A DNA stretch of 64,000 bases, from the NCBI RefSeq assembly GCF_030867095.1, contig NC_081825.1, positions 263,324,954-263,388,953 on the forward strand. The letters are read 5' to 3'. Origin of the DNA: Alligator mississippiensis. Its lineage: Eukaryota; Chordata; Crocodylia; Alligatoridae. The translations under genes were made by a program, and so were the position numbers. Numbering within the stretch: position 1 is the first letter of the stretch; each line of letters starts with the position of its first letter. The notes below the pieces were generated by a model, which was not told the DNA's origin, made no database searches, and saw nothing but the letters and a program-made list of their open reading frames with translations. This document shows, in pieces, positions 1-12,500 of this stretch.

Positions 1-204
1 TAAAAAGTCAGGTTTAACAAAATATAAAACAAACAGAGCAAACAATACTGGTTGGGGAAATATAAAAAGGCACAAAATACAAAATGTCAAAGGACCAAGA
101 AATATAGGGCCTAGGTACCTGGAAAGGGAGAAAATGGAAAACACAATGGCCCCTTTCCATTGCAAGAGGAATTTTTCCTTGGTAGGTCATTCACCCCAAG
201 TCAC

Positions 205-275
205 CAAAACTGAGAGTTGAACTTGGATCTCCTATGTGGTAGGCACAAACACTTGCCACACAGCTACCAGTACTA
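205..275 (-). repeat. tRNA-derived sequence (pseudo-tRNA or SINE head)
   Basis: Read on the minus strand, this stretch has an A-box-like TAGCTGTGTGG (267-257) and a B-box GTTCAACTC (222-214) that fits GWTCRANNC. The spacing is that of a tRNA. A clean acceptor stem and a 3' CCA context are not evident, so it is not called as a functional tRNA. It may be the head of a tRNA-derived SINE or a decayed tRNA copy. Confidence 0.4.
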
Positions 276-669
276 GGACTATTTCAAGCTGCTAGGGGCC
301 TTGACCTTCCTGGAGCCCTGGCCTCACATTGAGCAGCCTGATCTCTGATTGGAGGAGCTGGAAGCTGAGCTGAGAACCCCTCAGGTCGCTGCTCAGATTC
401 TTGCTGAAGCGGGAAGCCTCTCCTGCTGGCCACAGCCTCTTGTAGGGGATCCTGGAGCCCAACAGGAAGCTTCTCCTGCCAGTCACACGCCATGCTGCTA
501 AGGGTCCAACTACTGCCTGCTTCTACCCCTCTGGCTCAGCTTTTTGAAGCTCCTTCCTCATGGTCCCTCACTCGTCTCTTGCCTGAGTCAGCTGTGCTGC
601 CCCTTTTATCCCCCTCCAGGTGACCCAAGGGGCCAATCAGGGGACATGAGGGGTGAGTCTCTGGGGCCT

Positions 670-823
670 GATTGGTGAGGAAAGGGAATCCCAAATCTTC
701 CAATCATCTTTTACCCCTTCAAAACCCCTGGGCCAAATCATTACCAGATTGGTGAGGAAAGGGAATCCCAAATCCTCCAATCATCTTTTGCCTTTTCAAA
801 ACCCCTGGGCTAGGTCACTGCCA
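670..823. repeat. Direct tandem duplication, 77-bp unit, two copies
   Basis: The motif GATTGGTGAGGAAAGGGAAT starts at 670 and again at 747, and the similarity continues through AAAACCCCTGGGC in both copies. The two units differ by a handful of substitutions. The surrounding bases 1-1030 contain no gene that I can support. Confidence 0.8.
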
Positions 824-1030
824 GCCAGCTCGACACACAATAATATCATGTTTCAAATCCATAGCCCTGGAAAAAAAACCTGGGATTAGGCTGGGATTAT
901 GAGGCAAAATCCTTTTCAATTCACCCCAAACCACACACCTCTGCAATCAGGGGCTCTCCTAAAGGAGCCTGGGCCCCGTCCTGCCCAACCCAAAGCTTGG
1001 TTTCTGTGTGGCAGGCTGGCAACTCACAAA

Positions 1031-1500
1031 GATTCATAGACATTAGGGCTGGAAGGGACCTCGCAAGATCATCAGGTCCAGCCCCCTGCCCAAGGGCCAG
1101 AAAGTCAGCTGGGGTCAAAGGATCCCAGCAAAATAGACATCCAAGTGCTTCTTGAAAGTGTCCAGAGTAGGTGCTTGCACCACCTCTGGGGGAAGTCTGT
1201 TCCAGGCCCAGGGGGCTTGGACAGTAAACAAGTTTTCCTTATGTCCAGTCTAAAACGGTCTTCCAGCAGTTTGTGACCATTAGACCTTGTCTTCCCGTGA
1301 GGTGCCCTGGTGAACAGACGTTCTCCCAGTTCCTGATGCACACCCCTTATATACTTATAGGCTGCCACCAAGTCATCCCTGAGCCTGCGCTTCTTCAGGC
1401 AGAAAAGTCCCACGTCCCTCAGGCTCTCCTCATAAGGCCTGCTCTCTTGTCCTCTAACCATGTGTGTGGCTCTCCTCTGGACCCTTTTCAAGCTTCTCAT
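1031..1500 (-). mobile_element. CR1 LINE 3' fragment
   Basis: This is a 5'-truncated CR1 in reverse orientation. The low-coordinate end has the CR1 3' terminus (TTCATAGACATTAGGGCTGG on the plus strand). The minus-strand frame at 1105-1500 carries the typical CR1 reverse transcriptase C-terminus, with RRATHMVRGQESRPYEESL followed by LRDDLVAAYKYIRG. Stops and substitutions show it is inactive. Confidence 0.92.
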
Positions 1501-2443
1501 GGCCTCTCAGGCCTGAATTAAGAGCTGGGTTTGGGTTGGGAAAACCAGTGGAAATACTTTTCCAGTTACCCCAGGTGACATGTATCTGCCATCCCCACTG
1601 GCTGTGCTCCTTCCCTCGCTGCCGTTGGTGGGGTGAGCCATCTCCTCTCTCACATTCCTCAGGCAGGAAGTCAAACACAGAGAAGCTGCAATGAAAGCAG
1701 GGAATGTCTGTGTTCAGCATCTGTGTTGAGAAGGACCAGGATAGCTGCTCAGAAAATGTGCGGGCAAGAGGTGTGGTGGGGGAGGGAACACAGCAGAGTT
1801 CTGAGCCCCCTTCCAGATGAAGAGAATGTGAGAGATGGGACAGCAGCTGAAAGGAGGCATCTTTTATAGAAACCAAAGGGTTAATGAAGAAATTAATGTC
1901 AAATTGAAGAGAAGAGTGGGTCAGTCACTGAAATGTCTATGTAAGAGAGAAATAGTGCACCGTGTATGGGAGAAAATAGCCCTGGGGTTTGGCTAGGGAC
2001 TCACAATAGTAAAGCTCTGCAGGCCAACCACACTGCTAGATAGGGTGGAACCAGACATTGCTTTCGTGCCCTTGTAAGACAGCCCGGGGCTCCTTGTTCC
2101 TTTAAGATAAAAGCAGTCCAGTCAGGCAGCTGTGGCAGCAAGTGCAGGTTGCTGCGCCAACAGACCAGGGAGGCAATTACTAGGCACCTGCAGGCAGCCT
2201 GCTGACCAGAAGTAGGCTGGGCCCTGGGAGCATATAAGCCTGGGGCTTGGGCTGGCAACATAGTCTAACCTTGGCTGCAGGGTTAGGAGCTGCCCAGGGG
2301 TGAGAGGCTGCCTGTGGGAACACAGAGGCTCAGGGAGTGCACAGGGAGCACAGGCCGGGAGGTATGCCAATGCAAGGGGTGAAGGAAGGTTTGCCCTCTT
2401 AAAGGGGCAGAGGGCTGCTTTCACTACTTTTGTTTGTTATAGC
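1501..2443. other. Intergenic stretch, no gene recognised
   Basis: No coding region is supported. A TATA-like GCATATAAGCC at about 2230 within a GC-rich, repeat-like context could belong to an old LTR into which the neighbouring hAT element inserted. I cannot define its ends. Confidence 0.4.
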
Positions 2444-4300
2444 TAGAGGTCTACTGAATTCATGGCAGAAGTGGGGTGCACTGTGGCTCCTTTAATCTTG
2501 CAGGTTCCCCCATACCTTTCCCCCCTACTGATTGGTGGAGGGGCCCCACTTGTGGCTCACTTCTGATCAGCAGGGACCCTGATTTTCCGCAATAAAAAAA
2601 TCACAAATTCTCTGATAAAAATCACAAAATCCATGGTTAAAATGAAATGCCCCCCACAGCCCTGTTGGTGTCCCTCACTGCCCTCGGCCCACAGCCCTCC
2701 AGTCCTGCTTGTGCCCCTTGTCCCCCACCTGCAGCCCCTGCCCCCCAGCTCTGCCCCCAAAGGAAGGCAGCAGCTGCTACAGCAGGAGCACAAGCCAGTT
2801 CCCCCCCTGCTGCCTTCCTGCTGCAGGCCTGGGCGGGGTAAACTCCCCCTGGCAGTGTGCACTCCTGGGGGGCTGGGGGGACCTGTGCACTCCTGGGGAG
2901 CTGGGGGGCTGGGGGGACCTCTGGGCGGGGGAAGGGTCGGTGCAGGCTTCAGGCTCATGCTTCCCACTCTGCTGCCCTCCCCCAGGCCCTCCAGAGCTCA
3001 GTGTGTGCAACCCGGTGCAACAGCACACGGGGGGGGGATGTGCATGAAAGCTGCCTGCTGCTGCAAGCTCCATTTTGCCCTGGTCATACTTCCTCTGCAG
3101 ACGGGGGCAGCAGTGAGGGACACAATCCTGTGCTGTCCCCATGCACACAGAGAAAGTGTGGCCAGGGCAGTGTGGAGCTTGCAGTGGCAAGCAGCTTTCG
3201 TGCATGGCCCTGCTGTGCCCTGCTGCGCTAGTCGCACATGCTGTGCTCTGGAGGGCCTGCAGGAGGGCAGCAGAGTGGGGAGTGCAGCATTTGCAACCCA
3301 GGGTTTGCAGCTGGCCATGCACTCCAGATGAGGGATGAGGGAGAGGGGGAGGGGGCTTGCAGTCTTCCTGCTCCTGGCTGGAGTGCCTGGCCAGCTGCAA
3401 ACTGCCTCCTCTGGCCAGAGAGTGCCCAAGCTGGCTGGGGGCTGAGGAGCAGGGGAGGCTGCAAACCCCACCCCTCCTCCTGGCCAGAGTGCCTGGCCGG
3501 CTGCAAACCTCCTCATTCCCTCAGCCAGCTTGGGTACTCTCCAGCCAGGCACTCTGGCTGGGGGGGGGGGGGGTTGCAGCTGGCCAGGAGTGGAAGAGGT
3601 TTGCAGCCAGCCAAGCACTCCAGCCGGGAGTGGGGAAGCTGAAAAATCCCTTTCCTGCTCCCTCATCCCCTAGCCAGCTTCCCCAACCCCAGCTGTGCCC
3701 TGCAACCCCCAATCCCCCCTTACCTCCAGCAAGAAGAGTGAGCCTAAAGCAGCCTCCAGTAAGTGTGAGTATTGGGCCCTGCCTTTCCCCCTCACCATTC
3801 CCCTCAGGGCAGGGTTGAGGGTTTCCCTGCCCCTTTTGCAAACAGATCTTGGAGGCTGGAACTCAGCCAGCCTGCAGAGCTCTTTGCAAAAGGGGGAAAT
3901 CCACGGGTTTCTCTTCTAAAAGGGAAAATCCATGTTTTCTCTGATAAAAATGGGAAATCCGTGGTTTTCTCTGTTTTTCCATGGGAAACGGAAAACCCAG
4001 AACCCTGCTAATCAGCAGGGAAGCAAAAACTGCAGTTTTAAATATGGTGCTGTTCTTACCTTCCATCACTGATTGGCTGAGGGGCCCTGGACAGCCCTGC
4101 TGTTTGCTGCTGACTGGTGGGGAGGCAAAAAAGGCACTGTGCTTAAAACCATGGTTTTAGCTTCCCTGCTGATCAGGAGGAAGTGGCGGGGTCCTCTGCT
4201 AATGTAGGGAGGGTAAGGGAAGAGGTGCACGCAGGGGAACATGCAAGATTAATGGAGCCACTGCACACTCTGCTTCCACTGTGAATTTGGTAGGTCCCTA
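2444..4300. mobile_element. hAT-like non-autonomous DNA transposon (outer)
   Basis: The ends form long diverged terminal inverted repeats. The left end begins TAGAGGTCTACTGAATTCA, and the right end reads TAGGGACCTACCAAATTCA on the minus strand. Similarity continues about 70 bp inward, through TTAATCTTGCA. Flanking 8-bp duplications are GTTATAGC (2436-2443) and ATTATAGC (4301-4308), one mismatch apart. No transposase frame is visible. The interior is mostly occupied by a second element at 2571-4007. Confidence 0.78.
2571..4007. mobile_element. hAT-like non-autonomous DNA transposon (inner, nested)
   Basis: The left end CAGGGACCCTGATTTTCCG is inverted at the right end, where the minus strand reads CAGGGTTCTGGGTTTTCCG. 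Flanking 8-bp sites CTGATCAG (2563-2570) and CTAATCAG (4008-4015) differ at one base and fit the hAT target pattern nTnnnnAn. The interior is GC-rich, with CTGCAAAC/CTGGCCAG-type internal repeats and a G16 run near 3560. Long open frames here are low-complexity shadows, not genes. A related left end occurs at 31991. Confidence 0.82.
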
Positions 4301-6300
4301 ATTATAGCCTGAGGGCTTATATTTATGTTGTGTTTACACGGTGGTTCGGGTTGGGACTATAGAGGTGGTATAAGGAGGTCCCATTAGTGCCTGAGGGGCA
4401 TACAATTGCCTTGACCCCTGCCAGGGACAGACTGAAGGCTTGAGCTACTGTTGAGCTCAGAGAGGGGCAGACTGTAAGGCTGCAGAACCAGACAGGGGCC
4501 AGAGGCCTGGCTCCTGAGCAGGGCACAGCCAGACAGGGGCTAGGGGCACAGTCACAGGAAGTTGTTGAGCCTGGAGTGGGCACAGTGCTACATTAAGGCC
4601 ATGGAGCAAGACGGGGACCCAGTACCCAAGAAGGGTGCAACGAAATGGGCCTGGCACCCAAGAGGGGTGCAGCCACACAGGGGCCACAGGCTTAGCAGAC
4701 AGAGGCCAGGGGCCTGGCACCCAAGAGGGACAAACCAGAGCTAGTGCCTCAGAGCCAGGTCTGACACAGTGGGCCCACACTGCCCTTTTACTCTCAGCTA
4801 GGCCAAAGCCCCAACAGGAGAACAACAATAATGTAACACCCACAAGGCTTGGGGGATGGTATAGGGAAGGATTTGGAGCCACACAATTAGCCTCTATGGC
4901 TTGAGGTGCTCTGCAGAGGTACAGTTATAGAGAGAGGTCCAGCAAGGGGCCTGAGGACCAGTAGGGTGCTAGGCATTGGTGACACATAGGGGTTGCACAC
5001 AGGTGCACATGCACCCCCTGCAAAAAGTGCTGCCAATGGGTGGCTGCCGCTCACCACCCTCCGCCTCGCCACTGATACCACCAGCGGTATCTATGGGCAG
5101 TCCCCAATCGTCGCTGGCCGCTGCTGACACTGCTGGTGGCATTTGCAGGTGGTCACCAGTGGTGCTTGCCAACCCCCCCTGCTGCCAACACTGCCTCAGC
5201 CTGTGGGAGCTCCCTACTCACCACTGCCACACCCTGCTGCTGACACTGGCACTGCTGCCTGTAGGCGGTCACCATGCCCCGCCAGCTTCTGGGGGCACAC
5301 AGCATTCATGGTGCCAGGTAACCCTAACAGGGAGTTCATTGGAACCAGGGCCATGTGAAGGCCCATGGCCAGCCTCCCTATTATCATTATTATTACATCA
5401 AGGCATGGCAGATGAGAAGGGAAGGCACCCTAGGGGCAGAGTGGGACACGGTGGCAGAACCACCAAAGGGAGTCACAGCTGCCTCTGGGACCCTGACATG
5501 CTACAGCCATCATAAAAATGTTTTATGGCAGTACAAAGCAAAAGCAAACACATGTCCATACCTTCTGTCATGCCACAGGGTACAGACAGAACTTACGTTT
5601 GTCATGCAATCAGTTCCTTAAAAGTGTTCTATAGCCATGCCCTGACAAGTGCACAACTGCAGAACACTTTAAAAGTGCCCAATCACACAACAGTCTGAAC
5701 TCTCATTACATGAGGGTTCAGATGAAGACACTCCAAAGTGGAATGCCTTCATTACGTTCTGTCAGCATGCACCAGGAGCAGGGCTGTGTTGATACAGCCT
5801 AGCCCTCACCTTATTGTTATCTTCAGAATGGGAGAGGGAGAAGGGGAGGGAACTGTCTGAGGTTTGCCCGGCCTGTACTGGAGTGGGGGAGCAGTGGATT
5901 GGAGCCCCCTTCTCTGAGGTGTCCGTGTCCATAAATACTCACATTTTTAGCCACAACAGAAGGTAGTGATAAACTGTGTCACTTTATTGCAGTCAGTGTC
6001 TGTCTGTTTACTGCAGGAAGGCACAGGCAGCTCAAAGCTGTCCTCATGCTCTCCTGCCACCCACCACAGGCAGGGACTCTATGGGCTTGAAGGCCTGGTC
6101 CTGTGCATCCTGGGAATTCTGGGGCAGGATTGGGCCCCTTGATCCTTGGGAGTGTCTGCCTCACTTCCCCGCACTTACCCAGATGCATCCCAGTGATCTC
6201 CAGGGATGCATCTCAGTAAGTGGGGAAAATCAGGGTTATCTGCTTATCCGGACACATACCCAGGGTCTCATGGCATTTTAAGGCTTCACCCCAACACAGG
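4301..6300. other. Intergenic repeats, unclassified
   Basis: No gene is supported. Bases 4450-4760 contain degenerate copies of a CAGGGGCC / GGCACCCAAGAGGG motif, a loose minisatellite. Bases about 4965-5330 are a C-rich block starting near CATTGGTGACACATAGGGG; its GGTGCACATGCACCCC stretch resembles the hAT-like element at 25698-26012, but I could not find a matching duplication. The remainder looks unremarkable. Confidence 0.4.
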
Positions 6301-7395
6301 GCTCATGTTTCTGTAAAGGTGCTGAAGGATTTGTAAGCCCAATCAGGGTGTTTACACCATTGGGATGTGGATTTGCAGCAGACTGTGCATACAGATACAG
6401 CAGCGAGATAACCAGCTGAAGCTTGGAACTGAAGGCTGTAGCATGTATTCACACATTGGACAGCTACAGCTCCGGGGCAGGAAACCCAGGAAAAAAGGGA
6501 GAGTGCTGGGAGACAGAGTAGCTGAGGGCTGCGGGAAGAAGATCTGTTTCTGAAGAGGGCTGCTACCAGAACAGTTGCTTCTGAGAGGACTACTGGCTGC
6601 TGAGTGGTTGCTGAGTGAGATGCTACTGAGTACCCAGGATCACCTGGATCCTTTACTAAAGGAGCAGCCTTTGCGCAAAGCAGTTCCTTTCCCCACTCTT
6701 TAGTTCCCTGGGTGCAGGGATTTACTGGGAGGGACTCAGGGAAAGGGGCTGCTAGAGAAGGTTTTCTGGGAGAGCTAAAGAAAGTAGCAGGGAATTGTGG
6801 CTTTGTGGGAGCTCCAGCAGAAAGCTTAATAAAGTACAGCCGAGAAGGTGCCAAACATGGGGGAGCTACCTTAGGGAAGCATTCGGGGACGGTGTGATTG
6901 TTTGCAGGCATCCAGGAAAGACTGGAAAAGGGAAGAAACCCTGGTTTCAGGAGCAACTGCACCTGAGGTCCTGACAGAGGACTCCATCTTCTGACCAGAT
7001 GACAACATTGCCACACCTCTTCTGAGGCAGAGTGAGCACCACTCCATAGGTGCTCAACTTCAACCATCTCGCAGGTCATTGATTTGCTGCGGGCAGACTG
7101 ATTCTGTGGGGATCTGGCTGATCAGGTGTATATACCTGTTATAAGTTGCCTGTGTGCTAAGTTGATAATATAGTTGCTTTAGCTATCTGATAAGTATTTC
7201 CTTCTATTTGCTGGTATAGAGTATTATTGAGCTAACTGAAAATATTGTGTTTGTTATCTATGTGATGTTGAACCTGTTAATTTCTCGGTTACTATTGTAA
7301 ATAATAAATTATTGTAAATAGTCATTTAGTGTGTGGTTTGGTGCAGGGAGAACCACAGGAGAGCACTCCACTGAGTGGGGGCTCCCAACCTGTAG
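6301..7395. other. Unclassified repeat-like stretch, possibly LTR-derived
   Basis: No coding region is supported. The end of this stretch (about 7270-7350) is AT-rich, with repeated AATAAAT/ATTGTAAAT motifs followed by GTGTGTGGTTTGGTGCA. This resembles the polyadenylation end of an LTR. Ends and duplications could not be fixed, so this remains a guess. Confidence 0.25.
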
Positions 7396-7479
7396 ATGGA
7401 GCTGGAGTTGACTGAGACCTATTGGCACCCCAGGATCCTAAAAATGTGGACATGGCTGCAGGCAGCACTGCCACCAGAG

Positions 7480-7960
7480 TTACATCTGCAAGCAGAGGTT
7501 CTCAACTTTCAGGCATGCACAGTGTCGTGTGCCAGGGAAATCCATCTTCAGGGGATTTCCGCAGCATGTGTCTACAAGTGCAGAGGTGGAAATCTCCCAT
7601 AGGGTGTCCTCACTCTGTTTGCAGCCCATGCCCTGTGCTGCTGCTAGAAATGTATGCCAGGAGCCTTGGGAGGTCCCTCACCTCCAGGCTTTCAAAGGTG
7701 TGAACCGGGGAAATCCCCTGTGAAGGGATCCTTCCAGCATGTGTATCTACACCCTGGGGCTGGCGGGGAGTGGTGTCTGCAGGGATTTTGGGGGGGGGGG
7801 ATCCCTGTGGCACATCTCCCCTTCTGCACTTGCAAATACACACCAGGGATCCTCCTGCTCCCCAACATAGGTGTATCTGCAAATGGGCTTTTTCCCTACT
7901 TGCAGACACATCCCAAGTCAGGGCACAGCACCCAGCAATATCTATGGATGTCTGTGGAGC
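7480..7960. repeat. Degenerate internal repeats
   Basis: The related phrases CAGCATGTGTCTAC (7562) and CAGCATGTGTATCTAC (7736) recur, with further TGTATCTGCAAATGGGC-like variants to about 7930. The block also has a G12 run near 7788. It looks like an old duplicated or foldback repeat. No gene is supported. Confidence 0.35.
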
Positions 7961-8574
7961 ATGACCAACTGTGCTGCAACATGTCACAGCACAGTCGATT
8001 GCACTCCACAGGCAGCATGTTCACATCCACAGACACCAGCATGTCACAATACTGCTTAAAGACTTTGCAGATATGATCCAACCCATTCTGGTCCATTGGA
8101 GGGAAATCTGGAGTGGAACTGTCACAGCCAACTACATCAGTAGTGGCAGTTCTGTAAAACAAAAAGCTTCAGGACACAAGTTATAACCATGCAATGGCTG
8201 TAGGATGGAACCAAGCCACTTCACTTGCCTCATCCATATACAGAAAAGAACTCTAAACTTCCAGGGATATATTGTCCTAAATAGCGTGTACTCCCCCTCC
8301 ATTGCAAAACACTAGATCACTAGAGATCAACAAAATTAATCCAAACCAAATGCAAATCTAATCCTATAAAAGGTCTTTTAAGTCCTTGATAGTACAACTT
8401 GGAGTAGGATCCAGAAGCCCAAGGCCCAGGGAAGGGCTGGGACTGTGATGTGCGGATCCTGGAGCACAAAGCAGAGCTGAGAGCGAGGGCGAGAACAAAG
8501 AAAGTCTAAAGACAGAGAGAGTGTCTAAGTGTGGGAGCACGAGATCCAGGATCCAGGGATTGGCTGAAAGTCAG

Positions 8575-8840
8575 ATTAGAGGGTCTACAGGCCCAGAGAA
8601 GGGGTGAGAGTCAGGCCAGAGGGTCCATGAGTCTGAGAGGGACTGTGAGCCGGACCAAAGGGTCCTCGAGCCCACAGAAGGGGTGGGAGTCAGATTAGAG
8701 GGCCCATGAGCCCAGGAAGAGGGGGCTGAGCATGGAAATCAGGGTCTGAGAACCCAGCAAGAGGCTGTGGGTGGGACCAGAGGGTCTGAGAGCCCTGAGA
8801 GAGGGGCTGAGAGTATTGAGGAGCCTGGAGAGGGGGTAAG
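8575..8840. repeat. Minisatellite, ~40-bp unit, about 6-7 degenerate copies
   Basis: The motif GAGGGTC(T/C)A followed by a GAGCCCAGAGAAGGGG-type stretch and GGGTGAGAGTCAG recurs at roughly 8578, 8619, 8659, 8699, 8744 and 8782. Copies differ by substitutions and small indels. It lies just left of the solo LTR at 8961. Confidence 0.7.
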
Positions 8841-8960
8841 TATAACAAACACCAGGTGACATCATTGACCAATAATACCCACGAGGCATGGGACCTGGTG
8901 TAGAGGGACATTTCCATGATATTAGGAAAGGCACTAGGAAAATGGATGCTTTCATGTCAC

Positions 8961-9496
8961 TGTAACAGGGGGGCCTTCCTGGGGCAGGTTAGAAGTTGGC
9001 CCACACACCTATTTCTGGGCTAACCACCTGCCTCTCTTGTCTGCCATGCCTTGATGGAAAATTATTAAGCTATTACTCAGGTGGGAGGCTGCCCATTTCC
9101 TGCCCTGATGTCAAAGGGGTTACCTATCCAGTTGTGGGGGCTGGGGTTATTAAGCTGCCCTGACCCATCTTTCACCAGGGTGGTAACTGGTCTGGCATTT
9201 CCTGGGGGTTCCCACACCCCCAGGAGCCCCACCAGACCATCCTTCCCCAGCTGGGTGCAGTTTTAGGTCATGCTCAGGACTAGGAGCCTCCTCCATCCCC
9301 ATAGCCCCAGCCCATAAACCTCCAAGCTGTTCCTGAGCCTCAGCTCTGCCAGCTGATGTCTCTCACGGCTGCTAGCACCAAACTGCTGCTTCACCCTATA
9401 TATATCCTGGGTCTCAAAATGGCTGCGGTACTCAAGCACCTAGCTGCTGCCTGCTCCAGCCCTTAAAGTGGCTGGCACCAACAGTGCCCTGCCACA
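8961..9496. mobile_element. Solo LTR, family shared with 54563-55459
   Basis: The segment starts TGTAACAGGGGGGCC and ends GCCCTGCCACA. It is flanked by a perfect 5-bp duplication GTCAC (8956-8960 and 9497-9501). A TATA-like CTATATATATCC lies near 9400. It shares stretches such as CACCTGCCTCTC/TGCCATGCCTTG and GGGAGGCTGCCC with the LTR at 54563. No internal region is attached, so a retroelement has recombined out. Orientation follows the TATA position (plus) but is not certain. Confidence 0.82.
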
Positions 9497-9501
9497 GTCA
9501 C

Positions 9502-12500
9502 ATTTCCATTCCTGTCCTGCTTTGCCCTGAGGGAAATGAATCCAGACACCTCATCCGGCCATTTAAGTTAAAGAGCTGCAAAACTAGTTACCATGGGTAA
9601 GGAGGATGAATATCAAGAGGCTGTCGTCTCTTACAGCTAAATTAATCATTTTGACAGGGGGTGGGATCAGCTTTTTGCATCTCATTTCTGCTTCTGGGAT
9701 GGGAGATGGGGCAGGGTGTCCTGTCTTCTGCATGGAAGAAGATGATTTATGTATCCCCACTATGTCATATTTTAAGTAATTAGAAGGATACCCTTCTTTT
9801 TAATTTCAAGCCTAAAGCTACTAGAGGTGTGTGACATATGGGCTAGGAACAGATGTTGCATTTGTCCCTGGAGAGGTTGTGCCTGTGCTTGTCCTAGAAC
9901 AGAAATACCCTGGAATTTTCATGTATACACATCACCCTTATAATAAAGGCTTGGTGAGTGGCTAATGCACTGACACTTTTCTGCCACTGATTCTTAAACT
10001 GTGAACCCTTCTAGGAGTTATCCTGGGAAAACAGACATGGATTGCAGTTTGTCCCAGAATAAAATGGTTTATCCTGGGACAAATGTACCACCTGTTTGTA
10101 ATTTTGCTTCCTTTAGAGAACCTTCAGGCGACCACAAATGGAGGTGATTATAGCATCTTAGTAACTCGGGGACCTGGGAAACCAAGCATATGGTTAAGGA
10201 AAAAATCCAGGCTGAAGCACACAATAACACACTGTTATTTGTGTTTATCTACTTAAAACCATACAAAGCTTAAAAATTACTCATTCCTGGCTGGTGAAAG
10301 CCAGTGGAGAAGCACTGGGTCTATTACTCCTGGAGACCGTTGCTTCCTTGCTACAAAGAGGAACTATGCCAGATTCTCTCATGAGACCTGTTGCATGACC
10401 TTCACTCAACAAACCAATACTTGGTGCTCTTGGTCTGGTTTTCATCATCAGCCAGAATCACTTCCTTCATGCTGGATCGGATTACAGAATAGTAAGTTAT
10501 GGTGAAATGACTCTCTGAGTAGGCAGATGCCTCGGATCTTTTTGCTCCTTGCTGTCCTGGAGATGGACCAGGGTATGGGACTGAAACAGGACCAATAGCA
10601 GTGGGAGGTGATTTTTTTTCTTGATGTTGAATACTAAGCCTGCATGTGGATATTATTTGATGCACTGGTGACATTTGATGGTGCTACTGACCATAAGGAG
10701 CAGTTGGCTCCTTTGCAGTAAGTGGCAGAGAGAAGAAGCTGCAGATTCTGGGTGGCACCACTATTTTCATGTGGAGCCCTTCCAGAAAATTGTTCCTTCT
10801 TCCTCAGGACATTAGCCACTCGGGTTCTTCAGGGTTTCATTCTCTGTCCACATCTGTGGGGCATGATCTATAAGGCTTTCAATAAGTTGATCGTATCCAG
10901 CTTTATGTCTTCCTTTAACTCAATCCAAGAGCCATTGCTCTTCAACACAAAATACAGCATCTGGAAGAGACTGGAGCATGCGTGGGAATCAGTTGGTTGA
11001 AGATCCCTTCAAGTAAGACTCAGCTGATGCTGGTAAACTATGAGGGGATGGTGAGAGTTTTCCAGTGCCATGATCTGTAAATGCACAATCTGGAGATGCT
11101 GTTTGGTCTCCCATTTGCCTTTGGACAATCATGTTGAAGCCATGGCTAGAAATACTTCCATGAGCTGGCCCTACCTGGACTGTGGTGCTCCAATACTGAC
11201 CTTGTTAGTAGGATCCCTGCCTTTGTCACCCTGAGCCTTGCTATGGAGCTACACCTTATAGGTGTCCCATGACATAACCTGGTGTTAACTGTGGCAGCCT
11301 TCATGTTACATGGTGTTTCTGATGGCATCAGAAGTTACCACTGCGCAATGATTTACACTGGCTGCCTCTGTATTGTGGGTGGTGTTTCAGGATCTGGTTT
11401 GATTCAGTAAAAGCCTGAAGGACTTTAACCTTTCCTGCCTCAGAATCTGTCAACACACAGTGGGTGTGTTGGATAATGGGATCTGGGGCCTTTAACTTCT
11501 GCAACCTTCAAATCTCATCCAGCCATAGGTCTAGGAGAGGGTCTTGGTTCAGTGGCTTCAGGGAACAGGATACAGACACTTTCTTCTCTAGGCCACTGGC
11601 TCCATCATGGCCCAGGGTTGGGGCTACTGGATGCCTCAAGGAAGAGCTAAGAGACAAAACTCCTGGGTTCTCTTCCTGACACTGAGGTATTAAACAATAT
11701 TCAATTAAAACCAGGTGAGCTACCTTGGTCTAAATCACTTTTCCTAGTCAAGACTAGGTTTAGAAAAGGTGTTATGTGCTAAGTCCATCAGGGGCTTGGG
11801 GCCACGTAACAATTCAATGAGAATTACGTACCAGGCTTTTCTATTATCTTACTATCATCTCCTCCTCCCATGCAAAATGAGCTCCGTAGATGTTTATTTG
11901 CCTTGGATGAACAAGTAATCACATTTGGTCTTGTTGCTAGATAGGGCAAAAACTGTCTGAGCTGGACTCCCCTCTCTTCCCAGGAAGGAAGCAATCCCTC
12001 TAGGTCAAGGCTGAGGCACACTGGTACAGACTACAGTCATGTAAGAGATTATTGTAACTGCTCATTATCTTGTGTAATTAATTGGTGGCCTCAGGCTGCA
12101 AACTGCTGGCCTCTCAGCTGCAGTGGCTCCTGCAGGGGAAAAACATGGAAATGCCTTTTCTTACGCTCTTTTAACTTATAGCAGAATATATCAGGCATGA
12201 CTCAACTAGATCAAAAGGAGAATCAAGCTTTTTATTTTCAGTCACATATAGGCCTCTTCAAAGAATCAGGCCCCGAGCCACTGAAAGAACTAAGGGCCTT
12301 GTTACACCTGACATCGTGAGCCTCACAAATGCTAATGGATGTTAGGGATGTAAGGTAAGAGCAGTTGCACTGCAGGCCAGCAGGAGCCTGGAGGACTGAA
12401 AGGTAAAAATCTCCCTCCTCCCATTCCAGGCTTCCCCCTGCCCCTCAGGGTTGCCCCCAGCTCCTTAGGTGGCCACTGACGCACCCACAGAATACAGGAC

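Noticed and set aside
2633..3841. Several open frames of 100-230 residues on both strands, rich in Pro, Gly, Ala and Cys
   Set aside because: They overlap in all frames inside a GC-rich hAT-like element and reflect base composition; no conserved motif is present.
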